A DNA stretch of 64,000 nucleotides from Lycorma delicatula (Eukaryota; Arthropoda; Insecta; Hemiptera; Fulgoridae): positions 5,218,001 to 5,282,000 of the forward strand of contig NC_134464.1 of the NCBI RefSeq assembly GCF_047948215.1, given 5' to 3'. Below the pieces are notes generated by a model. That model had not been told where the DNA came from. It searched no databases and worked only from the letters and a program-made list of their open reading frames with translations. Shown in pieces: positions 36,881 to 48,800 of this stretch (position 1 is the stretch's first letter; every line of letters starts with the position of its first letter). Made by a program: the position numbers and the translations under genes.

Positions 36881-39039
36881 AGGCTATGGAAATCACATAA
36901 CTTCTTCCTTTCATATCCCGTGAAACGTTTAGATATTTATCCGAACATATAAGATATTTGATCGCTTAAAACTACTTCGATTTTCAATATTATTGTTCAT
37001 CCTTTTTTTCCGCCGGCTTATTAATTAGTTTATTATATTTTTATTTTACATTTACGTAATATTACACGTTTAAATAATCGTCTTATTTTTTGTTCTTAAT
37101 TTCTTATTTTTAAAATAATGAGTCGGGTTTATTTCCTGAATTACAACAATTTCTCTACTTACGGGTACAACAGAGGTAGGACCGTTTTTTTTCACCGAGA
37201 CTTATTAATCTTTCTAATTTTTTCTTTCGTTTAGAAATCCGTTTTTTATTTACATATTTTATCACGATTTGGGTCGTTAATACCTAAGGATGGATATTTT
37301 AGAATCGTACAAGATTAAAAAAATAAATTAAAATTATAATCTTAAGCTCCCGTCTCCCCTGCGAGTTTTATTTTTTCGGCATTCCAATTTTTTGGATCTG
37401 TCGTTCTGTTCGTTAAAAAAATAACTTGCCGGTAACGTTTGGTATAGATTAATAGTTAAAACCCGGAGTAAAAACCACAAAAGTCTGTTTTACATGCTTA
37501 TCGCACGCATCGTTTACGATCTTTCTGCTGCAATAAATGATACGAGTCGTATCGTCGTTTATAAATGGAGATTATAAAAAGTAAGACGGTACACGGATGC
37601 GATAAAGATAAAATCTACCGATAGATATTAAGGTACTTTCTTCTGATAATCCTAATTTTATTTACACTTATTCTCGTTTATTAGATTCAAAGGAAAACTC
37701 TTCGATTGTTTTTCAGAAGAAAATGAAAAAGATTTTTTTTTATTATCCTTTAGAAAAAATCAAAATCATTCTTAGCAGTCTGTTTTTTTTTTTTTTGAAA
37801 AGAAAGGATTAAGTATAAAGAAAGGTCTTCTTAATTATGGATTACGCTAACACCGCGGTAGCAGATCAAAATTTTAATACGGATGTAGAAATTTATACGA
37901 TTCGGTATGCTATTTTTTAATAATTTAATTTGTAGTTGAAGGATCGTTCATTTTGATTTTCTGTCTACAAATTTTATAACTTTTTACGGTAATATATTAC
38001 ATCGTAGAATAATGAGCCGCTATAACGGTTCGATATAATCGTTAGTATTTATGTGTGTAATTGTATATTATGTATTATTTTTAAATTCGTCAGTAAAAAG
38101 ATAATGCTTTGGGTATTATCTTATCAATTAATAAGCGCTCTCGTAGTTGTTGGAGGTTGTGTGTATTTATGACTCGAGCGTCGATGATAATGGTTCTTAT
38201 CATTTTTACTACACGATTTACTACAAATAGTAATGTATACGCATAAATACTCGTACACGCACGTTCACATTTTAAAACGGGTGTGCTTTATCGTATATCT
38301 CTGTTAACAATTTATCATTACACCTATAAAATTTTTTAATATTTTGTAGTTCAGCTATACAGCACCGAATAATAATTATAATCGGTTATTTTTATTACAT
38401 TAATTCTCGTACGGCTGCATGTACGCGTAAAAAATTTCACGTCCACGCACGCATATACATCACTACGAACAATAATATTAGTTTTGGTGCGATTTTCTAA
38501 CGGTTGTTAATATGAATCCAAAACCGTAGTTAGAAAAAAAGGCGTTGCGATTGTTAATATATTTTTAAACCGTTAATATTTTTAAAAATGTTTCTCTACT
38601 GTTTTGAAAATAAAAAACAAAATATGCGTTTATCACCCAAGTATTCTTTCTGATGGAGATACGATTAAATCTTTGTTCGGCGTATACTTCTAGACGTCAG
38701 ATAATTTAGTTAATGAGTCCAGACTTTTCCTTTTGGAACTATTTCTCGTACGGAGGAAAGACGATTTCTTTTTTTCTTACATTTTAATTCGTTAATGCTG
38801 TTCCCCTACCTCGGATGAAAAAAAAACCAACTATCTTAAGTGTTATAAGAGAAAAGTGTCGTAGAGAATAAATAATAAAAAAAAAATAACGATTAAAAGT
38901 AAGAGATTAAAAGACTACGTAAAATATTAAAGTAATTTTTTACGTCCGATTATTATTTATCTAATTTTTCTACGATTTATCTCTTCTAGCGATTCTTTCC
39001 ATATACATTATTTGTCCATTTCCCATTTCACTTTTGTTC
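36881..39039. other. AT-rich non-coding
   Basis: Homopolymer runs only. No exon, tRNA or known repeat recognised. Confidence 0.4.
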
Positions 39040-39340
39040 TTTTCCTTTACGTTGTTTTCTGTAGAATTTGTAGCGTTAGATCGGTAGAACGCGAATCCAA
39101 GATCTCTCCTTTAAATGCAAGTCGTTTGCATCTCGTGTTTCATCCGCGGTTAGATCATTCTTTCTCTAAAGCCGCCTAATATCCTTTTCGTTTTTTCCTT
39201 CTTCCTAGTCATTAGTATTTTTGATCGAAATAGGTCTTTGCTGAGTTCATAGCGAAGATGATCGGATACTTGCCTTCTGTTTTTTGTCTAGTAGCTGTGT
39301 TATAAGCGTAATGACCTGTTGGTATTTTTCCCCTTACTAG
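39040..39340 (-). pseudogene. LINE C-terminal relic
   Basis: On the minus strand one frame reads RKNDLTADETRDANDLHLKE and then RSWIRVLPI near 39170-39090. This resembles the LTADEARDRxxWR...RRADP motif that ends many endonuclease/reverse transcriptase LINE proteins. The flanks are frameshifted. The remainder of the element is not traceable, although decayed sequence of similar texture continues to about 40900. Confidence 0.45.
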
Positions 39341-41755
39341 GAACGGATCTTTCCTATTTCCGATTAAAATAGAAATAATAATTAAAGATAAAATGTTATT
39401 ATTTTCCGAAAACCGATTGAGGTTCTCTAATCACCCGTCATACTAACCTGATATTATTCACGACTATGCAGCACAACTATAATATAACGAGTGCAGTAAA
39501 AAATAATGTTCATGTGTTTGTGTGCGTGTGTGTTTTTACACAGAAGGTTTCTGTTATACGCCACCCGATAAAATGGTGCGATGTAAACAGACGACAAATA
39601 AAAATGAGATAAATTAAAAATATCGGATTCTCTGTTTGGTATAAATAATTTTTATTCAAATTTCCAAATTTATCGCTAAATAAATTTCAGAATGTAAGTT
39701 TAGAATTTACCATAAATATAACTTAAAAGTAATTATTTAAAAATCGGGTTGCCCTAATGTTTTCATTCGTTTGCAAGACCGTTGATTACTTTTATTTATT
39801 TATAAAATATATCTAGAAACGTTTAATAAAAATAAAAAAGTTTCTGTAATAATTTCAACGAATAAAAGATATCGGTTTTCAGTTTTTAGGGAGAAAATTG
39901 TCGACCTCTCTAACATAAACGATCTTTTAAAACGTTATTTTTTTTATGCAATTTAATAATTCTTTTTATAATTTGTCTGTTGACCACGGACATTCAGTTA
40001 AAAAGATAATAACAGTAATAATAATGATGCTAATTAATTTTAAATATCCTTTGGTCGCTGTAATCTCTTTCGGATAGACGGTAATTTAAATCAAAACAGA
40101 AAAATGAAACATTTTTCCATCGTTCCAAAAAGAACTACTGATTTACGATACTGATAAAAATAAAAATAATGAAATAGACAAAGAATTTAGAATTCAGGTT
40201 AACATAAAGATCCTACCCTTAGTGTACCTAGATAACCTTCTAAAAAAGCATTCAGTTTCTCATCGTACTTTTTTTTTATAGCGGTCACCATTGTGTATCT
40301 TCGTTCAGTATGTTCAGCCCTCTGATGATTGCATCGATCTTATTTCCTTTTTAATACGTTCGAATGTTTTATAACCTTGAAATTATTTCTCTAATCTATT
40401 TTTTCAACTCTGTATAAGACCCTTTCCTTATGTTAGACGGTTTGAACCGTAAAGATAGTCGAGTCGCAGATATTGATATGTCTATATCCCGAATGAGGGT
40501 CTTCATTTTTCTCCAAGAAGTCTTAATAGGGTTCTGGATTGGTTGTTTAATTTTTAGAGAAAAAATTATTATTATTATTGTAGCATTTTTTGTGCGTTAG
40601 GTCAACGTTATATTAATTTTGTACCGTTTCCATTCTATGTAGGTAAATATTTTTACATCTTTTAGACTGTATACGGGATAGTCTTCTGCTGATTGAAGAA
40701 AACCGTTAAGCTGCTCCTTCGGATGGTTTTGTTTGTCTTGAACTGAAATACAAGACGTACATTCGTCTTGCACTTATCATTCGTTTCATTCGTCGATTTT
40801 CTGTATCTTCTCTTCCGTGTCGTTTTCGGGTTCTGTAGGTTTAGATCCGTTTTGAAAATACCAGGACCTATAAAAGTCTTGATCTGATGCGATGGAAGAA
40901 GACTTCAGAAGACTTATTTTATGTTCGGTTGCATATTTAGAAAAATTTCAAATTACATTAAAAATTTACTGGACTTTGATTTAAGATTTTTTCTTTTTTA
41001 CTGAATTTTACGGTGTTTTTTTTTTCTTAAATTATTATTAGTTATACTTGTTGATTTTAGTACTGAATATTTTTTAAAAATTATTTGAAATATTAGTTTT
41101 ATATTTAGTATTTCTATTTTTAACCTAATTTTGAAACATTCGTGTCGTTAAAATTTGTTTTGTGTTTTATTGGAATCTGAATTTTAATCTTTTATCGTAC
41201 TAGTATACATACATATATATATACAGTAGTAATCAAGTCAAAAGTGAATAATATTGCGGCGTGTCAATGCTGTGTATATGTATGTTAATTTATTTTTATT
41301 ATTTTTCTATCTAGGCCAGAGTAAACAGTTTCGTTAACATCATTAACAATGGCAACGCTTTGTTTGTTCTTTAAATTCTGATCGTTTTGAATGAATTTTT
41401 TTCACCGTATGTATTCGATAAAAATTATTTCTCGTCAAGAATTTTTAAATTTATTTTTAGAATTTTACGAAACATGTATTATTTAATAGTATTTTACGGT
41501 GTATATATTCTTTATTTTTATTTTAAACGTAAAAAATTTTCAGATATTCGAAGAAAAAATATAAGTAATTCTTGAAATGTTTATTTTTTTACGAATATTG
41601 GAAAAAGCTTCATTTTAATTTAAAGATAATTAATAGAAAAGAATTGCCGGTCGAGCGATTTCGATTTTGTTGATTACGTATTTAGAAACAGTCGGTTTGA
41701 ATATGGCGCATTTGGAAAAAATAATTATATAAAATAGAAAAAATTATATGTTGGT
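39341..41755. other. Non-coding; possible unresolved LINE debris at 40290-40900
   Basis: The segment 40290-40900 is T-rich with CTTC-type asymmetry, like the antisense of decayed LINE coding sequence, but I could not read a convincing motif. The rest is AT-rich and featureless. Confidence 0.3.
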
Positions 41756-41778
41756 GCGCGCGCGCGCGAGTGTGTGTG
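41756..41778. repeat. CG run followed by GT run
   Basis: GCGCGCGCGCGCGAG followed by TGTGTGTG: alternating purine-pyrimidine, a known Z-DNA-prone pattern. Confidence 0.7.
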
Positions 41779-43187
41779 AAGATACACCTACACATCACAT
41801 TCAAGAACAAGATAACAGTTTTTAAGAGTAAAAAAATGCTCACTAGAGGAAAGTGAGGAATGAGGTGGTTGTTTCCTTCTTACCGAACCAAATAAAAATT
41901 ACACGTTAGCATGTCTATCCTACCAAAATGCAGACTCGCCTCACAAGTGACATCTACTCGTACTTTGTTCACTGTAAAGATTAACCGTATAATATTATCT
42001 CGCTTTATGTGCATGACACCCGTAAAAACAAAACGAATTATCGTTTGGTTTTCTGTCGGCAAACGATTCGTTGCATACGCTGGCTTAATTCGACCGGCAA
42101 GAAAAGTTTTGAAATTATATAAAAGTGAAACTTAAATCGAAAATAATATATTTATTAAATATTTCATAAATAAAAAAACGTATATTTTACGATACTTACA
42201 GTACGTAATACTGCACTCTTAATTAGCTAAAAACAAAACTATTTTAGAAAAAAACTTTTATTAGAAGCATTAAAACTAAACGTACATTTCAAAGGGATGT
42301 TAAACGTAGAAATAATCGAGAAGCCGGTGATATCAACAAAATACAAATTATAATTAATTGTATTTTTTAGTACGCCGGTAATGTTTAATAAAAGAGTTTC
42401 TCTCTTAATTAGTCGTTTTGCGCATCTCATGGTCAATTAATTTCTTATCGGACTTTACAGTTATATTATTTTTTTTTTTTGCTGTGAACGCAATGTAATT
42501 TTTAATATATTACCATTCTAGTAAATAAATACGACTATTTTTTTTAGAAATAAATTAAAATTTTTATAAATAAAATAATTTTTAATATTAATTGTTATTG
42601 GTTTAAATTAACCGATAAAAATGTAATTCTTATTGTTTTAACATTAATATTTTTATTGTCAGTAATTTATTTATCAGCATTTATGACGAAATAGGATGTT
42701 TGTGTAAAGATATAATTATCGATATTTTTATTTATATTTATGAATGTTAGAGTAGTTAAAAAAATAAATAAATAAATAAAAATATTTAGATTATATATAT
42801 TTTTTTTATTAAGTGGATTTCCTCCCTACACTTTCTACAATTAAATTTATTTTTAAGATGGCCTTGTATTCTACTAACCGACGTATTTTATATATTAAAT
42901 AATATGTATTAAATATTATAAATATACCAATCCGCACCCAAAAAATATTGAAAAACAACGGCTTTTTTTGTGAAGTAACGAAATTTTATAAGTTTTGATA
43001 ACCTTAACACAACTTATTTTCCTTACGATTGATAAAAACTTATAACCCGTTAAGGATCATTCGAAACTAAATAATTCCTTTTATTTCAAAAATTCTAAAG
43101 CACGGGAAAATTTACAAACATGGACTTAAAAATGGTTCATACCATCGCGTGCTTTTTGGTACGAACCAAAAATAATTTCCACATTTT
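41779..43187. other. AT-rich non-coding
   Basis: Overlapping frames of 60-74 codons near 41880-42135 on both strands have no motif. Nothing else seen. Confidence 0.4.
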
Positions 43188-43278
43188 TTAAAATGAAACG
43201 TACATAAAATTTTATTTCATTAATAACTTCTGATAATTTTCATATATATATATCATTGTTATTATTGAATGTTATGTA

Positions 43279-43309
<31 letters not shown>

Positions 43310-43850
43310 ACAATCAGAGGTTAATAATTGTTAATAAATCAATATATTTAAATTTAAAAAAAAGTTAAAAAAAAAAGGAGATGAAGTTGATTCGAACCGA
43401 TGTGCCTTCCCCTTGTAAGATCCAAATATTTCATTACTTAAAATTTTATTTAGCTATAACTCTGGAACCGATGATAATAAGTACCGCTTATGATTTATCG
43501 TTGAAAATCACTCAATGACGGCTTATTACTGCAGTTAAGAAAAAGCCCAAAATCCAATTTTTTTTTAATTTTGGGCTTTTTTGGACACTTTTGGTTTAAT
43601 CGATCACAATCAAAAGAGGAGGTGCACAATTAGATATTATTACAACAGTCCTAAATTCAACATTTCAACATTCTACGGCTAGTCGTTTTTGATTTATGCG
43701 AGATAAATACGTATTTACTTACGCAAAGATGTCACGCCGAAACTAGTCAAAATGGATTCAGGGGTAGTCAAAATTGATATTTCCGTTGAAATCTGAAAAC
43801 CGAAATTTGTCGCGATCACAATACTTCCTTTACTTCGTACAAGGAAGTAA
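43188..43850 (-). repeat. AGT-family interspersed repeat, minus orientation
   Basis: It includes a 26-base T run (43284-43309), GATTCGAACCGATG near 43389, ATAACTCTGGAACCGATGAT, and a hairpin-like AAAGCCCAAAATCC...TTTTGGGCTTTT near 43543-43580. It ends with the complement of the head, ACTTCCTTTACTTCGTACAA. It is collinear with 56405-57072 apart from its truncated tail side. Confidence 0.8.
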
Positions 43851-44195
43851 AAAAAAAAAAAAGTTAAAAATATATACGTATATGAAGTCGGATTCGAACC
43901 GATGTGTGCACGGTTATGAATCCGACACGTTCTCACTCGCACCACGCAACTAGTTGAGCGACGCGAAACAAAATTAATATGTAAACTAATACAAAATGCC
44001 GATACGGACACCACAAAAAAATGTGATGCAATGTGGCGTCCACCACAATGCGATTATATAACTGACCAATTTATTAAAGAATTGGAAAATTGTATCTTAC
44101 TCAAATGAAATAAGTTTAAATGAAGTCGGCAAAAAATGTGTATATGTAATATAATAGGCGTACAAGGAAGTCCATTGGTGTCCACATCAATTTTT
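43851..44195. repeat. tRNA-like SINE segment joined to an AGT-family tail
   Basis: Directly after the previous repeat comes a minus-strand tRNA-like block (43880-43960). Its complement has TGGTGCGAGTGAG, an anticodon-loop-like GATTCATAACC and the B-box GGTTCGAATCC. At 44150-44195 a plus-oriented AGT tail follows (AGGCGTACAAGGAAGTCC, then TGGTGTCCACATCA). The block has no clean acceptor stem, so a functional tRNA is unlikely. Confidence 0.55.
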
Positions 44196-45399
44196 TTTCG
44201 TATTATTAACCGATATGAAAATGTTATTAGTAAAATGAACGACATCGGAAAAATTGTTTTAAATTATCTATATTTATAATAAGATAAATCGAATTCTTCT
44301 TTTTGAAAAAGCGGTAGTATCAGTTTAAGTCGTAAATCCTTAGAGAATTTCTAAAGTTTGACGTAGATTATCTTAGAAGTAAATTTTCAAAAATATCGTA
44401 AAATTTGATCGCTTGCTATTCCGCTCTCAAATCAAAAAACGTTACGAATTATTATGAGAATCTTCTGAACGAAAGAATTACAACAGTTCTTCGTCGTCAT
44501 CAATTTAAATCCCCGACTTCCTCCATTCGCAAAAAATGCAGGGATGTTTGAATTCCATTAACAGGATGCCTTAAAACCTACTGCGGTATAAATTCTTAGT
44601 AGAGATAAGTTATCTTTGCTAAAAAGGGCAGGCGAGATTTTTTTTGAATTTACCTAAAACGCTTGCGAGAATTTCATATTTTTTAACGAAAGCCTCGTTA
44701 GCGTGAATTCTTTCGTTCTTTTGGTTTATACTTAAAAAAAAATTTGCGACTTAAAAAAATATTATAGGATTCTTTTGGTTATGCATCCCTATAAAGGGCC
44801 TGAATCGACGTTAGCCATTTTTTTTTGAGCTGTGAAACTGTTTACTTCGAGACATCTTATAAAAATTTATTTAATGTCATATATTTTTTAAAAAAGGTGG
44901 TCCAAGGACCATCAAGAGTTATTTAAATCAGATCCGAATTGTACATTTGTCGAGTCGCTATTTACGAAGACTTACCCCACAGGAAGCGACTTATACGAGT
45001 ACCTAGGCGTTGCGTAAATTTTTTTAGCCTTTTCCTGCTCTTTATACGTCCGATGATTTTTTTCACTGAAAATTCTGATAATGAACAGCTTGTGATATAA
45101 TCCACGATTATACGGACAAATGAACAAGACATCATATTTTTTGTTGTAACTGTCACGGTTACCGGGTTTTTCAGTCGTTTCAAAAAAATTAAATAGGTTA
45201 AGAAAAATTAATAATTATTTATTATGGACTTTTGGTTTTTTTTTTTCGAGCGCTATTGCAAACATTTTTTAAAAAATTTATATAATAATAGTTGTTAACT
45301 CGGTCAATAGAAAATTATTACGGTGAAAGAAATTGAATTTTATCTGTAATACATGCATTACGCTATTCGTGGCGTCTTGTCATTTTTCTATTAACCTAT
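44196..45399. other. Non-coding; small palindrome
   Basis: TGGTCCAAGGACCA at 44899-44912 is a perfect 14-base palindrome. A 73-codon minus-strand frame at 44962-45183 has no recognisable motif. Confidence 0.35.
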
Positions 45400-45930
45400 C
45401 CGATTTTCTTTTCTTTTTTTAAATCGACATTGGTCTCCGAAGGACCACGATAAGTAGTTTCGCTTAACGGAAAGTCATTTATTTTGCTCCGAGTACTTTT
45501 TCATTTTGCGATAATGTTCTTTTCGCTTTTGCCGGGTCCATTCTGTTCCTGTTTTTTTTCTTTTGGAATCTTTCATACGTTTTGAGTTCTTATCTGTACG
45601 TATATTTATCAGAGATTTCGTGTATTTCTGTATTTTCTTCTTTTAGATTTTCTTTGAACCGCTTCGTAGTCGTCTTTTCATAGTTTCTGCGGTCGGTCTG
45701 TTTTTGTCCATTCTTAACGATGTCCGTGGAAGGCAAGTTTGAATTTCCTAAACCCGTTCGGTAAAGCTCATCGTTTTTTCGTAGTTTCAGAGTTTCCGAC
45801 CGTCTTCTTTTTTTCTGGGTCCTGATATTTTTCTCAATATTTTACGTTAGTAGTTTTCCAGTCTGCGGTCGTCCATTCGGTCGCTTACAATACCACAGGT
45901 CTTCCCGTTGTGTTACGCCTCGGTTACCCC
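45400..45930 (-). pseudogene. RTE-like LINE C-terminal relic
   Basis: Minus-strand remnants in order are RKILRKISGPRKKEDGR near 45825, then MSFTERV-like and MDKNRPTAETMKRRLRS near 45690. TGTEWTRQKRKEHYRKMKK near 45530 and VKRNYLSW at the end near 45450 follow. The pattern ERKILRKIxGP...GTEWTxERKxxHxxxMKxYW is the C-terminal region of insect endonuclease/reverse transcriptase LINE proteins. Frames change at least three times. The catalytic part, which would lie above 45930, is not seen. Confidence 0.65.
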
Positions 45931-46774
45931 GTTCTTGTTTTATATATATATTTGGTCATTCTATAAGGTTTTGTGAATTTTGTGATGCTAGTTTTATCGG
46001 TTTCTTTTTTATTCGATCGATCCGATTTTTTTATATTATTGAAATTTTTATTTAAAATAGAAAAATAAAAAAGCACCCTTTTCTGACGACTAACTCATCT
46101 TTACGCCTAAAATTATTTCTTATAAAACGACCGGTTAATATTCTTTTCTAGTCTCACCCGATCTCACCCGGTCTGGATGTTTTTACCCCGAAAATTTTCC
46201 GGTTACTACCTGTTTTTTTAATTAACAATTATTTCAGTCAGGAATGTTGATTTTTATAAGTAACGAAATATATAGTTTGTCGCTCCATTTGATAAGTCGA
46301 ATCAAGAAGTTTGTGTAGAACTCGTGAGTAACTATTATTATAACGGAGACAAAGTGATATTTGTAAAATACAATTTACAAGATCGCAAAGTCGAGTTATA
46401 AAAATAACGGTATATTTTAAGTTTTTATGAGGCTTGAAATTTCACTAACGAAGTCGAATTGCATAGGGTAAAGAAAAAGCGAAGTGAATTAATACAAAAT
46501 GTATTATCCTAATACAAATAATAAATAGGAATAAAGAAATAAACAAATAAATGTTTATAAATATGTTTACAGTAAATATTCTAAATGTTTTCGACTTTAT
46601 CTTAAAATGAGTTTAATAATCTTCAAATAAGTCGGCGAAAATATCAGCGATTAGTATTAATATTTTTGGTGACAGTAAATTTTTTATTTTTGATAAATAA
46701 ATTTTTCTTATTCTTATTTTTCTTTTCTTATTGTTTTATAGTTACTTTATTTTGTACTCTTATTTCTGTTTCAG
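45931..46774. other. AT-rich, likely intronic
   Basis: Featureless AT-rich DNA leading into the polypyrimidine tract of the exon acceptor. Confidence 0.4.
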
Positions 46775-46894
46775 TCTTATCGTAACAAGATACCTCCTCC
46801 GCGCGGCCAAACTCCTCCTCAATCTGCAGTCTCTCTCAATGGTGGTGGCAACGTGGAAAACACAATGATGACCGGATTGCCTGAACATCCACCT
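46775..46894 (+). CDS. Candidate internal coding exon, proline-rich protein of unknown identity
   Basis: The acceptor TATTTCTGTTTCAG ends at 46774 and the donor GTAAGT starts at 46895, both close to consensus. The 120 bases between are exactly 40 codons, phase 0 on both sides, and open in only one frame; the other two have stops. The peptide starts SYRNKIPPPRGQTPPQ and ends MTGLPEHPP, with a central NGGGN. It is proline-, serine- and glycine-rich, as in disordered cytoplasmic or linker segments. IPPPRGQTPP could be an SH3- or WW-type ligand. Base composition is far less AT-rich than the flanks. I do not recognise the gene. It may belong with the start-like ORF at 24715 or the terminal-like exon at 52289, but the phases do not join 46894 directly to 52289. 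Confidence 0.7.
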
Positions 46895-47439
46895 GTAAGT
46901 GAATTCATTAATTAATAGTATTATTATTATTTACTATATTATTGTAAATTAAAAATTGTAATGTAAAATATTATAAACAGACTTTCTGTTATAGTAATTT
47001 AAAGGTAGTTAAATAGTCCTATAACGCCCTATTAATTGTAAAATTGTTGAACTTTTTTTTGTTATTGAATCAATGAAGCTATAGAAAATGAAATTTTGTC
47101 CCTTCTTCACGTCTCTCAAGTTCAAAGTTCACCAAAATTGTAAATTCTATTTATATATTTTTTGGAAAGTATGTTTTTCAAATCTTTTTTACAATTTTGA
47201 TAATGTTCTATAACATATTTATGTGTGTACGCGCAAGCGAGTGCGAGCGCACACACACTCGCGAGCATGCACACAACACACGTATACATTCGAGAAAACC
47301 AATTGAAAATATACTTCTAAACTACAGTTTCATTGATACTGTGGTGATTAGTATTCATAGAAGCTTTTGTAATCTACGATTATGAAAACTGCGCGTTTAC
47401 TAAAAGACAAGAGAAACAACTAGTCCTGATAAATTTCTT
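46895..47439. other. Likely intronic AT-rich sequence
   Basis: Follows the donor. It contains a small CACACA/GCGAGC patch at 47225-47285 and nothing else. Confidence 0.4.
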
Positions 47440-47790
47440 CGGTGCGGTCCTAGAAAATATAACGTGCAGAAAAAGAGGTAATAAAGAAAATTAAGAAATA
47501 AATATAACGACTCGTATGTAAGAGCGGTAGTTAAAATTAGTCGATTACAGTGGTTTGGACGAGGTATATTTGGAAGACAAACCGGTGAATGTAGCATTGT
47601 ACTGGAATTATAAGTAATCACGTTATTAGGAAGACCAAAATTAAGACGGCTGAATCGTGTTCAAAGCAATTTTAAGAAAATTTTAGCAAAAAACAAAAAA
47701 AATAATGGCGCGAGAGAGAGAGAAATGGCGAAGACTTATTATCGATGCCAAAAACCTCTTGAGATTTGACGGATTTGAAATTTATATTTT
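47440..47790 (+). pseudogene. LINE C-terminal relic, plus strand
   Basis: Frame fragments in order are NFFGAVLENITCRKRGNKEN (from about 47430), VKISRLQWFGRGIFGRQTGE (from about 47530), LLGRPKLRRLNRVQSNFKK and ARERE-KWRRLIIDAKNLLRF. This closely follows the known tail pattern VKxxRLQWFGHxxRR...GRPxxRWxxxVxxDL...DRxKWRxxV of insect non-LTR elements. It is broken by stops. It sits inside the presumed intron after the exon at 46775. Confidence 0.7.
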
Positions 47791-48359
47791 GTTAACGTTA
47801 CTCCCGACCAAATTATGTAATAAAACTTAAAAAAATAAAGTACTTCAAAATAACAGAACACAATCGCTAAGCAAACAAATACGTCCCTGGAATATATAAA
47901 AAATAATAACTAAATTGTTTCGATTACGCAATGTTCTGCAAGTCAAACAGGTTACAGTTGATACAATGAACAATTAAAAAAGCTCTCAAACAGCAACATT
48001 TGCTAATCACATCATAGACGCTGATTACAAATCCACTAACATCGATAACTTTAATACTCGATGCTCACATACACACACACACATATATATATCTACGCGC
48101 ACAGGTACACGCACACGCACACTCACTCACTCATCCACACTTTTTACTTTTTTACCTTTTAGTGCGTTTAATTTATGTGTTGTTTTAAAAAAACTTTTTA
48201 CATATTTTTTATTTTCTACTTTTTAGTGCGTTTAATTTAAGAGTGGTTTTTAAAAAGTGTTTTTTATTTATCTTTTATTTGCTACTTTTTAGTCTTCATA
48301 AGTTTATACTTTACAGCTGCGCTAACGCACAGGTTTGAATGTATTTAGCGAAAGATCGG
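47791..48359. other. Non-coding with short CA-type runs and a tandem motif
   Basis: CA runs lie near 48070-48130. The phrase CTTTTTAGTGCGTTTAATTT occurs at 48156 and again near 48222, indicating a short tandem duplication. Confidence 0.4.
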
Positions 48360-48800
48360 ATCGATACGTTTTACGGCAGGCGAGTGCAATCAAACAATAG
48401 GGTTAAACGATTTAATTTCCGGATAACCAAGATCCGGTCGATCAAGAGTGTACCCTATGCGTTAAACGATTAGCGCTTGATTACGGCGTATGTATCAACA
48501 TACGCCGTTTGAATCGTTCGTGAAAATCGGACGAGCGGCTGCTCGTTATATTACGGTGGCACCCCCTCCCCGATTTCCGAACGGCGCCACGGGGGCGCTT
48601 GAAAATATTATCTTTCGACGGGTAGCACTGGGAGCCGACTAGAGCCGTTGAGGGGCGGGGTTGGAAAACATTTTCAGAGCTCTAGGACCGACCGTTTTCG
48701 AGATATTTGAAATTTTTGTTCGAAAATCGGATCCGGTTAAAAAGTACTATTTTCGCAAAACTTCGGTCGCTATTGTATAGAATTTCTTGTAGCAACTGTA
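48360..48800. repeat. GC-richer interspersed-repeat-like segment with a hairpin
   Basis: The composition differs sharply from the flanks (CACCCCCTCCCCGATTTCCG, GGCGCCACGGGGGCGC). A perfect hairpin lies at 48483-48508: ACGGCGTATG, loop TATCAA, CATACGCCGT. It is probably a transposon-derived repeat by texture. No second copy is present in the window, and no coding frame. Confidence 0.4.

Noticed and set aside
43880..43960. A functional tRNA-Met gene
   Set aside because: CAT and B-box are present, but the arms do not pair well and the block is embedded in a repeat family.
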